Source: JANXXV01 sp038230275 (GTDB lineage Bacteria; Acidobacteriota; Terriglobia; Bryobacterales; Bryobacteraceae). Taken from it: a DNA stretch of 22,413 nt. The notes beneath the pieces were generated by a model. That model saw only the letters and a program-made list of their open reading frames with translations. It was not told the DNA's origin and ran no database searches. A program made the position numbers and the translations under genes. The stretch's first letter is position 1; each line of letters starts with the position of its first letter. Positions 6,576-14,361 of this stretch are shown piece by piece. The stretch spans positions 1 through 22,413 of the forward strand of contig JBBRNO010000113.1 in NCBI GenBank assembly GCA_038230275.1. Reading direction: 5' to 3'.

Positions 6576-7385
6576 ATGCCTTATCGGCTCCTTCCTGCTT
6601 GTATGGTGGCTCTGCTGGCCGCCGGGCCGTGCCTGGCAGAGCGCCTGGAAGTGAAGTTGGAGTCTGAGGCAGCGGTGAAAAGCCGGCTGGACGCGGGAGC
6701 GGTGGGTGCGCGGTATCGCCAGGCGACCATCCGGCAGCTATTTGCCGACGCCGGTTGCGCCGTCGAAGAACAGGTGATCGACAAACACAACGCGAATGTA
6801 ATTTGCACTCTGCCGGGCCAGACGACATCGACGATCATTGTCGGGGGACACTTTGATTTTGCGGAGCACGGGAAGGGAATTGTCGATGACTGGAGTGGCG
6901 TATCGTTGCTGCCGTCGCTCTATCTGGCGCTCAAGCCCCAGACGCGCCAGCATACCTACGTGTTCATTGCGTTTGCGAGCGAGGAGAAGGGGCTGATTGG
7001 TTCCACTCGATATGTCAGGAAATTGGCCCCGGAACAGACGGCGGTGATTCGCGCGTTTGTCAATTTGGAGTGCCTCGGGCTGGGTGCTGCGAAAGTCTGG
7101 GTAAATCGGTCGACTCCGGCTTTGGTGATGCGTCTGGATCAGGTGGCGCAGGCTATTAATATCAAGCTGGACGGCGTCAACGTGGATAAGGTAGGTGATG
7201 ATGACACGCATCCGTTTCTCTTGGCAAAACTGCCGGTAATTTCCATTCACTCGATCACGCAGCAGACCTATCCGATACTCCATAGTGTGCGAGACAATTT
7301 AGACGCGATTCACCAGGATGACTATTATCAATCCTATCGATTGATCGCGTATTTTCTGGCGTTTCTAGACAGTAAGGCGGAGTAG
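6576..7385 (+). CDS. Exported M28-family zinc metallopeptidase (aminopeptidase-like)
   Basis: This 269-aa protein has a signal peptide (residues 1-21, cut after LAAGPCLA) and one M28 peptidase domain. The two-zinc site is traceable: His92 in GGHFD, the bridging Asp in VDDWSG (104-105), catalytic and ligand Glu pair in ASEEKGLIGS (136-137), Glu165 in VNLECLG and His236 in LHSVRDN. Most relatives have Asp at the NLE position; Glu is a conservative ligand swap. It should act in the periplasm or outside, removing N-terminal residues from peptides, possibly nutritional. It stands alone: 190 bases follow before the next gene-like feature is complete. Substrate specificity cannot be read from the sequence. 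The ATG at 6576 is the only start that keeps the signal peptide. Confidence 0.9.
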   Translation: MPYRLLPACMVALLAAGPCLAERLEVKLESEAAVKSRLDAGAVGARYRQATIRQLFADAGCAVEEQVIDKHNANVICTLPGQTTSTIIVGGHFDFAEHGKGIVDDWSGVSLLPSLYLALKPQTRQHTYVFIAFASEEKGLIGSTRYVRKLAPEQTAVIRAFVNLECLGLGAAKVWVNRSTPALVMRLDQVAQAINIKLDGVNVDKVGDDDTHPFLLAKLPVISIHSITQQTYPILHSVRDNLDAIHQDDYYQSYRLIAYFLAFLDSKAE

Positions 7386-7441
7386 GAGAATCTGCTAATC
7401 TGACTTCGTATGTAAACTACGATCGCGTTAATGGATTCGCC

Positions 7442-7621
7442 ATGTCCCGTCCGCAAAGCAATCGATTTCAGAAAGCATTGGGCTTCATGAAGCGCTGGTT
7501 TCAACGAAAGCCTGAACCGCCGGAAGATCCCTACGCCTATGTTGGGGCGCCCAAGAAACCAAGACCTCCGCATCTCAGGGCATCGGTGGCACTTGCGGAA
7601 CCACGCGAAACCCGGCGATAG
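7442..7621 (+). CDS. Small basic protein of 59 aa, function unknown
   Basis: This short frame starts ATG at 7442 and ends TAG at 7621. The protein opens with a basic amphipathic stretch (FQKALGFMKRWFQRKP) and continues into a Pro-rich tail with DPYAYVGAPKKPRPPH and LAEPRETRR. Composition is protein-like, and the codons follow the G/C-rich pattern of neighbours in the second half. No cysteines, no membrane segment. There is no clear Shine-Dalgarno site. It lies between the M28 peptidase and the cysteine-rich pair, on the same strand. I cannot name a family; it could be a spurious frame, but the ordered PEPPEDPYAYVGAPKKPRPP segment argues for a real small gene. Confidence 0.5.
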   Translation: MSRPQSNRFQKALGFMKRWFQRKPEPPEDPYAYVGAPKKPRPPHLRASVALAEPRETRR

Positions 7622-7635
7622 CGGCACATCTGCGT

Positions 7636-7641
7636 TATACT
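7636..7641 (+). promoter_or_regulatory. Candidate -10 element for the cysteine-rich/TonB receptor set
   Basis: TATACT occurs 13 bases before the ATG at 7655, and a weak AAGGG lies just ahead of that ATG. It is the same hexamer seen before the M28 and cytochrome c genes. No matching -35 is visible. Confidence 0.4.
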
Positions 7642-7654
7642 CAGCGAATAAGGG

Positions 7655-8062
7655 ATGTCAGGCGTAAATAACGTTCGCAGATGGAACCGCTGCCTGGTGG
7701 CCGTATGCCTCGCCGTGTTATTTTCGTTCGGTTCTTTGGCTCCGCTGGCTGCGCAATCGTTCAGTTCCGCCCCCGCTGGAATGGCTTGCTGCCGCACCAA
7801 GGGCAAGTCTTGTTGCAATAAGAGCCAGACTCATCATGCGCCTAGCGGTCCGGTGTTTACTGCCGGGGCTTGTGCTTCCAGTTGTTGTCCGGTTTCGGTG
7901 AGTGGCGTTACTATCGCCGGCTTTGGCCTGGTCCGGACTCATACCTGGGCGCCTGCGATTGGAGCTGCCGCCGTTCGCATTGGCCGAGCAGTGTTTCCTG
8001 CTTCCGCCCTCACTTCCTATAGTCTTCAACAACGCCCTCCACCCTCAACTCCAACGGCTTAG
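7655..8062 (+). CDS. Exported cysteine-rich protein A (CCx6CC), paralogue of next gene
   Basis: This 135-aa protein has a Sec-type signal peptide (hydrophobic residues 12-33, ending in PLAAQ). The mature part opens with GMACCRTKGKSCCNKS (Cys45-46 and Cys53-54), followed by two histidines (60-61) and CASSCC (73-78). The C-terminus reads LQQRPPPSTPTA. The following gene encodes the same pattern with identical CCx6CC spacing, so the two are paralogues. Cys pairs plus His suggest soft-metal binding, but no metal site is proven. Small exported Cys/His proteins with an Arg-Pro-Pro tail are known next to TonB receptors and copper genes in proteobacteria; a relation to those (DUF2946-like) is only a guess. 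Confidence 0.7.
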   Translation: MSGVNNVRRWNRCLVAVCLAVLFSFGSLAPLAAQSFSSAPAGMACCRTKGKSCCNKSQTHHAPSGPVFTAGACASSCCPVSVSGVTIAGFGLVRTHTWAPAIGAAAVRIGRAVFPASALTSYSLQQRPPPSTPTA

Positions 8063-8088
8063 TTAGTTCGGTTGGTTGTTGAGGAATC

Positions 8089-8493
8089 GTGCACTCTATT
8101 TGGTATTCCATTTCCCGGATGCTTTGCGTCTGTCTCCGTCTTGCGGTGACGGGGATGCTGTCGCTCGCCCTGGTTCCGCCGTCGCTTTTTGGGTTCGTTT
8201 CGCTCGGGGAGTCTTCTTCTTGCGGGATGAGTTGCTGCAAACGGACAAAGAGCGGATGCTGCAAGCATACGCACGAAAATGGCCCTGCCTGGAAGGGAAC
8301 GGCTACGTGTGCTAAAGATTGCGGGCTGCGTCCGGCGGTGGGCGGCGGCGCCGTGGCGGCTCCTCCCGTTGCCGATGTGGCCTTGCATTTCGCTGCACCC
8401 AGAGCCCTGCTCGTGCACCGGGTTGATTCCTCCGGCGAACGGCGTGCGGCTGAGTTTGCACTCTTTCAAAGACCGCCTCCGTTCCTTTCCTGA
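8089..8493 (+). CDS. Exported cysteine-rich protein B (CCx6CC), paralogue of preceding gene
   Basis: This 134-aa protein starts with GTG at 8089, behind a GAGGA at 8081-8085, or alternatively with ATG at 8119 (Met11); either leaves a signal-peptide-like segment (about 12-36). The mature part has CGMSCCKRTKSGCCKHTH (Cys45, 49-50, 57-58, His60 and 62) and CAKDC (74-78), and ends FQRPPPFLS. Against protein A the motifs GM[AS]CC-x6-CC, CAxxC and the QRPPP tail align in order, while the remainder is diverged. The gene begins 26 bases after A and ends 55 bases before the TonB-dependent receptor start, so the three are probably one transcript. A role in binding or delivering a metal to, or from, that receptor is inferred. 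Confidence 0.7.
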   Translation: MHSIWYSISRMLCVCLRLAVTGMLSLALVPPSLFGFVSLGESSSCGMSCCKRTKSGCCKHTHENGPAWKGTATCAKDCGLRPAVGGGAVAAPPVADVALHFAAPRALLVHRVDSSGERRAAEFALFQRPPPFLS

Positions 8494-8531
8494 GTTCATC
8501 GCGACGTTGCTTGCATGGAATGAATTGAACT

Positions 8532-8539
8532 GGAGAGGA
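8532..8539 (+). promoter_or_regulatory. Ribosome-binding site of the TonB-dependent receptor
   Basis: GGAGAGGA lies nine bases before the ATG at 8549. It decides between this start, which gives a clean signal peptide, and the open frame that extends 90 codons upstream into the preceding gene. Confidence 0.75.
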
Positions 8540-8548
8540 ACTGCATTT

Positions 8549-11356
8549 ATGAAATTTTTATTTTTAACTTTACTTTTTGCGGCGAGTGCGTGGCCGCAGG
8601 GCAGCGTTAACAACGCTAGCATTGGCGGCCGAGTTACCGACCCTTCGGGCTCGGTGGTGGAAGGCGCGGTGGTGACCGCGCGGCAGATTGAGACAAACCT
8701 GATCCATAGCGTGAAGACGGATAGGGAGGGACGGTTCGCGTTCTCTTACCTGCGGGTTGGGCCTTATGAATTGAAGGTGCAGCAGCAGGGCTTTGCCGAG
8801 GTGACCCGGCCGTTGACTTTGACCGTGGGCGCGGCGTTCGAGCTGCCGGTTTCGCTGGCGGTGGAAGCTGCCGGAACGAACGTCACCGTCAGCGATGAGG
8901 CGGCTGTGCTTGAGGCTGCTCGCAGCCAGATTGCGGGTACTGTCTTTCAGAGTGAGGTGAGCAATCTGCCGCTGAATGGACGAAATTTTCTGGACCTGGC
9001 GCTACTGATCCCGGGCGTTTCCCCTACGAATACGGCGAGCAATCAGTTGTTCGCGGAGACCTCCGCCGTTCCAGGACAGGGAATCTCGGTTGGCAGCCAG
9101 CGGAATTTTTCGAACAACTTCATTGTGGACGGGCTTTCGGCGAATGACGATGCGGCCGGGCTGAGCGGGATCTTCTACGGTGTCGATGTAGTGCATGAAT
9201 TTCAAGTGGTGACTTCGGGGGGCCAGGCGGAGTTGGGGCGCGCGCTGGGCGGCTACATCAACATGGTGACCAAGAGCGGCACAAATTCCTTGCACGGCGA
9301 CCTGTACGGTTACTTCCGGAATCAGCGCTTCAACGCCGCGAATCCCCTTTCCAATACCAAGCTTCCGCTGACGCAGACGCAGTATGGCGCCAGTCTGGGC
9401 GGGCCGGTGCGTCAGGATCGTACGTTTTTCTTTGCGAACTTTGAGCAGCGGCTGCTGAACCAAAGCGGTCTGATCACCATTGCTCCGGCGAACGTCGCGG
9501 CTATCAACAGCAGGCTGGCGGCGGTGAAATATCCGGGCTCGCAGATTGCTACGGGGCTCTATGCAAGCCCGGTTCACAATATCAATTTTCTGGGCAAGCT
9601 GGACCACCAGATCAGCGCCCGCGATCAATTCAGCGTGCGCTACAGTCTTTACGATGTGAACAGCAGTAACTCGCGCGGCGCTGGAGCGTTGAGTGCAGCC
9701 ACTGCTTCCGCCGGTTTGAACAACACCGATCAGACTATTGCGGTCACCAATATTTATGCATTGTCGCCGCGGACGGTGAACGAGACGCGCGGGCAGTTCA
9801 CGCACAGCAGTCTGCTGGCGTTGCCGAGCGATCCGCTTGGTCCGGCGGTGAGCATTTCTGGCATCGCTACATTTGGCACGCTATCGGGTTCACCCACTGG
9901 CCGTCTGAACAAGCTGTACGAGATCGTGGATACGGTGTCCCATCAGACAGGCGCACATGCGGTGCGCGCCGGCGTGGACTTCCTTTATAACGACGTCACC
10001 ATCACCTTTCCGCGGTCCATTCGCGGCAGCTACGCATTTTCTTCGCTGGCGAATTTCCTGGCTGGCACTTACAACAATGCCGGATACACGCAGACCTTCG
10101 GTAACACAGTGGTTCCGCAGACGAATCCGAATATCGGACTCTTCGTACAGGATGAGTGGAAGATTAGCCAGCGGCTGACTTTGAATTTGGGAATCCGCTA
10201 CGACTTGCAGTACCTGAAGAGCATTGGAACCGACACGGATAATTTCTCACCGCGGGCTGGGTTTGCCTGGTCGCCGTTTACGGCGCGGAAGACCGTGGTT
10301 CGCGGCAGCTTCGGGCTTTTCTACGACCGTGTGCCGTTGCGGGCAGTGGCGAATGCATTGTTGTCCAGCGGTAATTCGACCGCAATCACTGGCACGAGCC
10401 AGTTGAGCATCGGGCTTTCCCCGACGCAGGCCGGCGCTCCGGTGTTCCCCGCGATTCTGCCCAGCACTGCACTGCCGGCCGGGGTGCTGGTGAATTTTAC
10501 GACGACGAATGCGCATTTGCAGAACGCTTACTCCGAAAAGGGCAGCTTTGAGATTGAGCAGCAGATTGGAAGCGGCGGGACATTCAGTGTTGGGTATCAG
10601 CATCTGCGCGGACTTCATCTTTTGATGTCGATCAATCAGAACGTCCCTGGCTGCGTGGCGGCGGGGACCAACAATGGGTGCCGGCCGAACCCGGGCTTTG
10701 CGAACAACAGCCAGTATTCCTCGCTGGGGGATTCCCATTACGACGGCTTGCACGTTTCCTTTCTGCAGCGGCCGGTACGTTGGGGCAATTACCGGATATC
10801 GTATACCTATTCGAAAGCGCTGAATAACATGGGTGAGTTTTTCTTCAGCGGACCTAGCGACAACTTCAATATCTGGCAGGATTATGGTCGGTCCGACGAC
10901 GATCAGCGGCATCGTGTGGTTTTCGATGGGGCCATCCATTCTTCCATGGACCCTGCGAATACGGCGTGGAGAAGGCTTAGTCATGGCTTTCAACTGAGTG
11001 GGATGTTGCAATACTATTCGCCGCTGCCGTTGAATATTACGTCAGGGGTTACGACGCTGCAAGGTACGGCGGGCAGGCCCATTGTGAATGGAACTTTCAT
11101 TGGCCGGAATGTGGGAAGCGGCAACGACTTCTTCAGCCTGAATACGCGGGTGAGCCGGGCTTTTCAACTGACCGAACGACTGCGGTTGGAAGGGATTGCA
11201 GAGGCCTTCAATACGCTGAACCGGCGCAACAATCTGACACGGAATGGCGTCTTTGGCGCTGGGGCGTATCCGTCCAGCCCAGCGGCTAGTTTCGGGCAGA
11301 TTACAGCGGTGAACGATGCCAGGAGTTTTCAGTTTGCGTTGCGCTTGCGGTTTTAA
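8549..11356 (+). CDS. TonB-dependent receptor, Oar-like, with N-terminal carboxypeptidase-regulatory-like domain
   Basis: This 935-aa outer-membrane protein starts at 8549 with signal peptide MKFLFLTLLFAASAWPQ. Residues about 20-100 form the beta-sandwich CarboxypepD_reg-like domain (GGRVTDPSGSVVEGAVVTA... DREGRFAFSYLRVGPYEL). A plug domain follows (about 115-240: VSNLPLNGRNFLDLALLIPGV, FIVDGL, INMVTKSGTNSLHGDLYGYFRN). The rest is a long beta-barrel with GLFVQDEWKISQRLTLNLGIRYD, FSPRAGFAWSP and YRISYTYSKALNNMG, ending in Phe as outer-membrane barrels do. It is on the short side for the family. Oar-like receptors import bulky substrates or act in surface export; the tandem cysteine-rich exported proteins upstream suggest a metal or metal complex, which is inference. 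Confidence 0.9.
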   Translation: MKFLFLTLLFAASAWPQGSVNNASIGGRVTDPSGSVVEGAVVTARQIETNLIHSVKTDREGRFAFSYLRVGPYELKVQQQGFAEVTRPLTLTVGAAFELPVSLAVEAAGTNVTVSDEAAVLEAARSQIAGTVFQSEVSNLPLNGRNFLDLALLIPGVSPTNTASNQLFAETSAVPGQGISVGSQRNFSNNFIVDGLSANDDAAGLSGIFYGVDVVHEFQVVTSGGQAELGRALGGYINMVTKSGTNSLHGDLYGYFRNQRFNAANPLSNTKLPLTQTQYGASLGGPVRQDRTFFFANFEQRLLNQSGLITIAPANVAAINSRLAAVKYPGSQIATGLYASPVHNINFLGKLDHQISARDQFSVRYSLYDVNSSNSRGAGALSAATASAGLNNTDQTIAVTNIYALSPRTVNETRGQFTHSSLLALPSDPLGPAVSISGIATFGTLSGSPTGRLNKLYEIVDTVSHQTGAHAVRAGVDFLYNDVTITFPRSIRGSYAFSSLANFLAGTYNNAGYTQTFGNTVVPQTNPNIGLFVQDEWKISQRLTLNLGIRYDLQYLKSIGTDTDNFSPRAGFAWSPFTARKTVVRGSFGLFYDRVPLRAVANALLSSGNSTAITGTSQLSIGLSPTQAGAPVFPAILPSTALPAGVLVNFTTTNAHLQNAYSEKGSFEIEQQIGSGGTFSVGYQHLRGLHLLMSINQNVPGCVAAGTNNGCRPNPGFANNSQYSSLGDSHYDGLHVSFLQRPVRWGNYRISYTYSKALNNMGEFFFSGPSDNFNIWQDYGRSDDDQRHRVVFDGAIHSSMDPANTAWRRLSHGFQLSGMLQYYSPLPLNITSGVTTLQGTAGRPIVNGTFIGRNVGSGNDFFSLNTRVSRAFQLTERLRLEGIAEAFNTLNRRNNLTRNGVFGAGAYPSSPAASFGQITAVNDARSFQFALRLRF

Positions 11357-11363
11357 TGCGCTG

Positions 11364-11401
11364 GCGGAAAGACTTTGCGGAAACCTGCGCAGTCTTTCCG
11401 C
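11364..11401. terminator. Hairpin between convergent genes, likely bidirectional terminator
   Basis: A perfect 11-base inverted repeat (GCGGAAAGACT at 11364-11374 and its complement at 11391-11401) with a 16-base loop begins eight bases after the receptor stop and 16 bases before the end of the convergent YXWGXW gene. There is no long T-run, so factor-independent efficiency is uncertain. Confidence 0.65.
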
Positions 11402-11416
11402 TTAGGCAAATAGCAG

Positions 11417-11710
11417 TTAGCGCCAGTGCCCTTCCTGATACACATATTCGCCGCGGCGTTTCTGCCAACGATGCTGCTGCCAGCGAGCACGCGGACGCGG
11501 CGGCTGTTGCCAACTTCCGGGACTCCAGACGTAGGCGTTGCCCTCATAGCGGTGGTATCCATTTGTCCAGATATAACCTCGGCCGGGCGCAGGGCCGCGC
11601 CGTTCCACTAGCGGGCGTGGCGGTCCGATTCTCACCACGACTTCGGCCGCTAGGCCGCTTGCAGTTAATAGACCTGCGAAAATCAGACTCATCCAGGTTT
11701 TCTTCAACAT
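11417..11710 (-). CDS. Small exported YXWGXW-repeat protein
   Basis: This 97-aa protein has a signal peptide (residues 1-22, MLKKTWMSLIFAGLLTASGLAA). The mature part is rich in Trp, Tyr, Arg and Pro and carries degenerate WxxGxW-type repeats: YIWTNGYHRYEG, YVWSPGSWQQPP and YVYQEGHWR. This matches the YXWGXW repeat family of periplasmic or surface proteins, for which no biochemical function is established. The start at 11710 is backed by AAGGAGC (11714-11720). It is a lone gene, convergent with the TonB receptor and separated from it by a hairpin; 82 bases with no recognisable feature separate it from the LssY gene end upstream. Confidence 0.85.
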   Translation of the reverse strand: MLKKTWMSLIFAGLLTASGLAAEVVVRIGPPRPLVERRGPAPGRGYIWTNGYHRYEGNAYVWSPGSWQQPPRPRARWQQHRWQKRRGEYVYQEGHWR

Positions 11711-11792
11711 GATGCTCCTTGTACTTCCGGCGTTAGGAGAGCATGTGAACAGCCGTTTCGCCTGCGCTTCGATTACGTAGGGATTCGGACAA

Positions 11793-14225
11793 CTAAGGCG
11801 CGGGAGCTGAGGTTAGAAGGGAGTTTTTTACCGATTGGTTGGTGCGAATCCCGGAAAGCGCGAGACGTGCCAGGCGGTAGCTCAAGTAGTAGACATTTCC
11901 TCGAAGAACCGATTGGCGGCCTTCCAGCACGAGCCTGCTGATGAATCTTCCGCCGGCGGTTCTGGGCTGGTGCGGATGTATTTCGGTTGCCACGAAGGCC
12001 GTTGCTTCGCACTGCTTGAGTGTGATGGCGGCCAGGCGGCCATCCGTTACAAGCGCGCGGTCCGATGGCTTGGTCATGAGACGGCGGTCTAACAGTTGGA
12101 TCTTTTCCGCGCACCCTTCAAAGGAAAGTGCATCGATGATCTTGGTGCGTTCCCGGTCCACCATTGGGTCAATGCGGTGCGTAAACGTGTTACCCGCTTC
12201 GCGGAAGCGCATCGCAATGTCATGGGTGGCGGCACCGATCCAGATATCGCGTCCTTCTAGTTGCCCCGGCTCTTGCCAGATACGAATGTGGTGGCGTTTG
12301 GCAACCGTATTGAAGGATTTTTGAAAATTCAGATCGGGCTGGCGGCCTGCAAGCAGAAGCGTGGACATGGGAGCGGTGGGATAGCCGCGCTTGGCCGAGA
12401 TAGCCTTATAGACAGCCAGCACGGAGCGGCGGGTAAGAGGTTCGGCGGGCCACCAGCCTGCCGCGGTGAATGCAGCTACAACTTGCTCGCGGGAGCCAAG
12501 AAAAAGCAGATTCGTCAGGTCGGCCGTTTTCGAAGTGACGCCGCGGGTGGTGAAAAAGGGTTGAGCCGTGGCCAGGGCGGTGAGAGGCTCAGAGGGTGGC
12601 TCGGGCTGCGGCACGGATTGGGCAGTGCCAGTTGCGGATAGCCCGCTGGCGGAAACAAGGAATTCCGTTCCTGGGGGGAGATGGATCTCTGCGTCGGGCC
12701 ACGGCACCACCGCAAACCGAAGGGCGATAACGCCGGCGATCATTACGGGGCTGAGCGGCGCCCGCTGACAAACGAATCGGGAAACGCCGGCGAAACCGGC
12801 TGCGGTGCGGGCCAATACCGCCGTGTCCGGGCGGCTCCACATTCCCAACAGGAAGCCGGGGGCGCCGCCGGCGGCTAGAATGCCTTGGATGCGGCCGCCG
12901 GAGGCAACTTCTTCTCTAGCGTTATCGATGTCAAGGATGCGGGAGGAGAGGTGATACCGCGCGCCGTCCGGGTGCTGCCATTCGTTGAATTCGAGTTTCA
13001 GGGAGGCGCGTTCATGGATGAAGCCGCGGCCAATTCTGGTGAGTTTGCGGACCCGGCCGAACAGCGTGCTGCCTATGGGTATCAGGATGCGATCGCCGTC
13101 CGTCGCGTTCGCAATGACAATGGCACGAATGGGATCGCCCGGCCTGGAGGAGTCGGTGGAGATATCGGTTTCGAGACGAGCGGTAAAGGTGACAGGGTTT
13201 GGATGTTGTTGCAGGGTTGTCCCGGACTGTGCCGGCTTCGCAGCGACGAACGCAAGAGCGGCCATGCCGAGGGCTGTCCGCCAGCGCCACCGTGCGGGCT
13301 GAAGGCTTGGCCAGCGGTCCCAGAGTATCGCCATGCCAGTGGCGGCGAGACTCAAAGTGAAGGCGGCCAGGCAGTCGGCCGCGTAGTGATAGCGGCCGTA
13401 GATAGTGGCTGCACTAACCAGCAGTGCTTCAAGGAACAGTCCGCGATAGAGCCACTTCTTCTCAGGCATGGCGCGCATCATGGCGAAGGCGGCGGCGAAG
13501 GCGGTTGCGACGTGGCCACTGGGAAAGACGCTGGTGTGGATGTCGCCGCGGTCCAAAATCCAGACGTTGAATTTGCGCCAGATGGTGAGGAACGAAGGAA
13601 GATCCTGCGCCGGGAATTCCAGCCGCGGGGAGGCGGAGGGGAAGTGTGGCAGCAGTGCGTAAGTGAGAAGAATACCGAACAGAAAGGGAAATAGAAATGC
13701 ATCCACGCGTTTGCGGCGGTGGCAGAGGTAGAGTATCGCAATGCAAAGCGGCGGCAAGGCGTAGACGACTGAATAGGAGATTTCGAGGATCGCCGGGATC
13801 AGGGAACCAGCGAATTCGGCAGCCGCGTGAAGCTTGTATTGATAGAGGATTGCGTGGTCCCAAGTGAGCCAGGAACGCTCCAGGCCGCGGAGGTAGGCAG
13901 CGTTAAAGAACCAATCGACCTGCCAGTACGCAAGCAGGATTAGCGGAGCGGGCAGCCAATCGCGGACTACGCTGGTGGCGAAGCGGGGGTTGAAACTATC
14001 GGCGTAGGCGAGCGCGATGAAGAGGGCCGGGATGGCGAAGGCGGCGGCGCAATGCGCGATAGGGAGAGAAAAATAGACGGCGAGAAGCGCGGTGTAAGTG
14101 AAGTAGAGAACGAGCACCCACTCGCTGCGGCGCAGCCATGGTTCGGCGGGGGCTGCATTCGGAATGTGGGTTTCGAGCGCACGATCGGCGGAAAGCGCTC
14201 CCAGGGCTGATTGGTCCATGTTCAC
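11793..14225 (-). CDS. PAP2-family membrane phosphatase fused to LssY C-terminal domain
   Basis: This 810-aa protein has three parts. Residues 30-305 are a polytopic PAP2 (type 2 phosphatidic acid phosphatase) domain with motif 1 SASPRL (197-202), motif 2 FPSGH (234-238) and motif 3 TIYGRYHYAAD (274-284), where the usual first Arg is Thr, as in inositol-phosphotransferase-like members. His238, His280 and Asp284 are the expected catalytic residues. Residues about 330-530 form a predicted beta-rich region (RPGDPIRAIV, LIPIGSTLFGRV). Residues about 563-720 are an LssY_C domain (LLFLGSREQVVAAFTAAGWWPA, RDIWIGAATHD). It probably removes phosphate from a lipid or sugar-lipid at the membrane. The GTG at 14225 and ATG at 14219 are both possible starts. 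Confidence 0.85.
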   Translation of the reverse strand: MNMDQSALGALSADRALETHIPNAAPAEPWLRRSEWVLVLYFTYTALLAVYFSLPIAHCAAAFAIPALFIALAYADSFNPRFATSVVRDWLPAPLILLAYWQVDWFFNAAYLRGLERSWLTWDHAILYQYKLHAAAEFAGSLIPAILEISYSVVYALPPLCIAILYLCHRRKRVDAFLFPFLFGILLTYALLPHFPSASPRLEFPAQDLPSFLTIWRKFNVWILDRGDIHTSVFPSGHVATAFAAAFAMMRAMPEKKWLYRGLFLEALLVSAATIYGRYHYAADCLAAFTLSLAATGMAILWDRWPSLQPARWRWRTALGMAALAFVAAKPAQSGTTLQQHPNPVTFTARLETDISTDSSRPGDPIRAIVIANATDGDRILIPIGSTLFGRVRKLTRIGRGFIHERASLKLEFNEWQHPDGARYHLSSRILDIDNAREEVASGGRIQGILAAGGAPGFLLGMWSRPDTAVLARTAAGFAGVSRFVCQRAPLSPVMIAGVIALRFAVVPWPDAEIHLPPGTEFLVSASGLSATGTAQSVPQPEPPSEPLTALATAQPFFTTRGVTSKTADLTNLLFLGSREQVVAAFTAAGWWPAEPLTRRSVLAVYKAISAKRGYPTAPMSTLLLAGRQPDLNFQKSFNTVAKRHHIRIWQEPGQLEGRDIWIGAATHDIAMRFREAGNTFTHRIDPMVDRERTKIIDALSFEGCAEKIQLLDRRLMTKPSDRALVTDGRLAAITLKQCEATAFVATEIHPHQPRTAGGRFISRLVLEGRQSVLRGNVYYLSYRLARLALSGIRTNQSVKNSLLTSAPAP

Positions 14226-14301
14226 AGGAAAGTCATCATTGTGACACAGAACTGAAGTACGGCGGTCAAGGATTTTGGACGCAGCGAGCCGGGGAAAGGT
14301 T

Positions 14302-14319
14302 CTGGCGAAATTTTGCCAG
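14302..14319. promoter_or_regulatory. Dyad-symmetric, operator-like site upstream of cytochrome c/PQQ operon
   Basis: The sequence CTGGCGAAATTTTGCCAG is a palindrome with a single G/T mismatch pair. It lies just upstream of the candidate -10 element at 14329 and has the size of a typical dimeric regulator site. No regulator gene is adjacent. Confidence 0.45.
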
Positions 14320-14320
14320 G

Positions 14321-14344
14321 TGTTGGGATATACTCAACCCAACA
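14321..14344. promoter_or_regulatory. Candidate -10 (TATACT) within a second inverted repeat
   Basis: TGTTGGG (14321-14327) and its perfect complement (14338-14344) flank a 10-base spacer that contains TATACT (14329-14334). A protein bound here would cover the -10 element. An RNA hairpin in the leader is the alternative. No -35 hexamer is evident. Confidence 0.4.
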
Positions 14345-14361
14345 ATTGGAGGTGTCTGGAT

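Noticed and set aside
8279..8548. N-terminal extension of the TonB receptor by 90 residues
   Set aside because: The extension overlaps the cysteine-rich gene B and would bury the signal peptide; a strong ribosome-binding site points to ATG 8549.
9002..9805. 267-codon minus-strand open frame inside the TonB receptor gene
   Set aside because: The plus-strand receptor is certain through this region, and the antisense product has no recognisable domain or signal peptide.
12885..13694. 269-codon plus-strand open frame inside the PAP2-LssY gene
   Set aside because: It is antisense to the PAP2 catalytic motifs and reads as Gly/Gly-rich low-complexity sequence.
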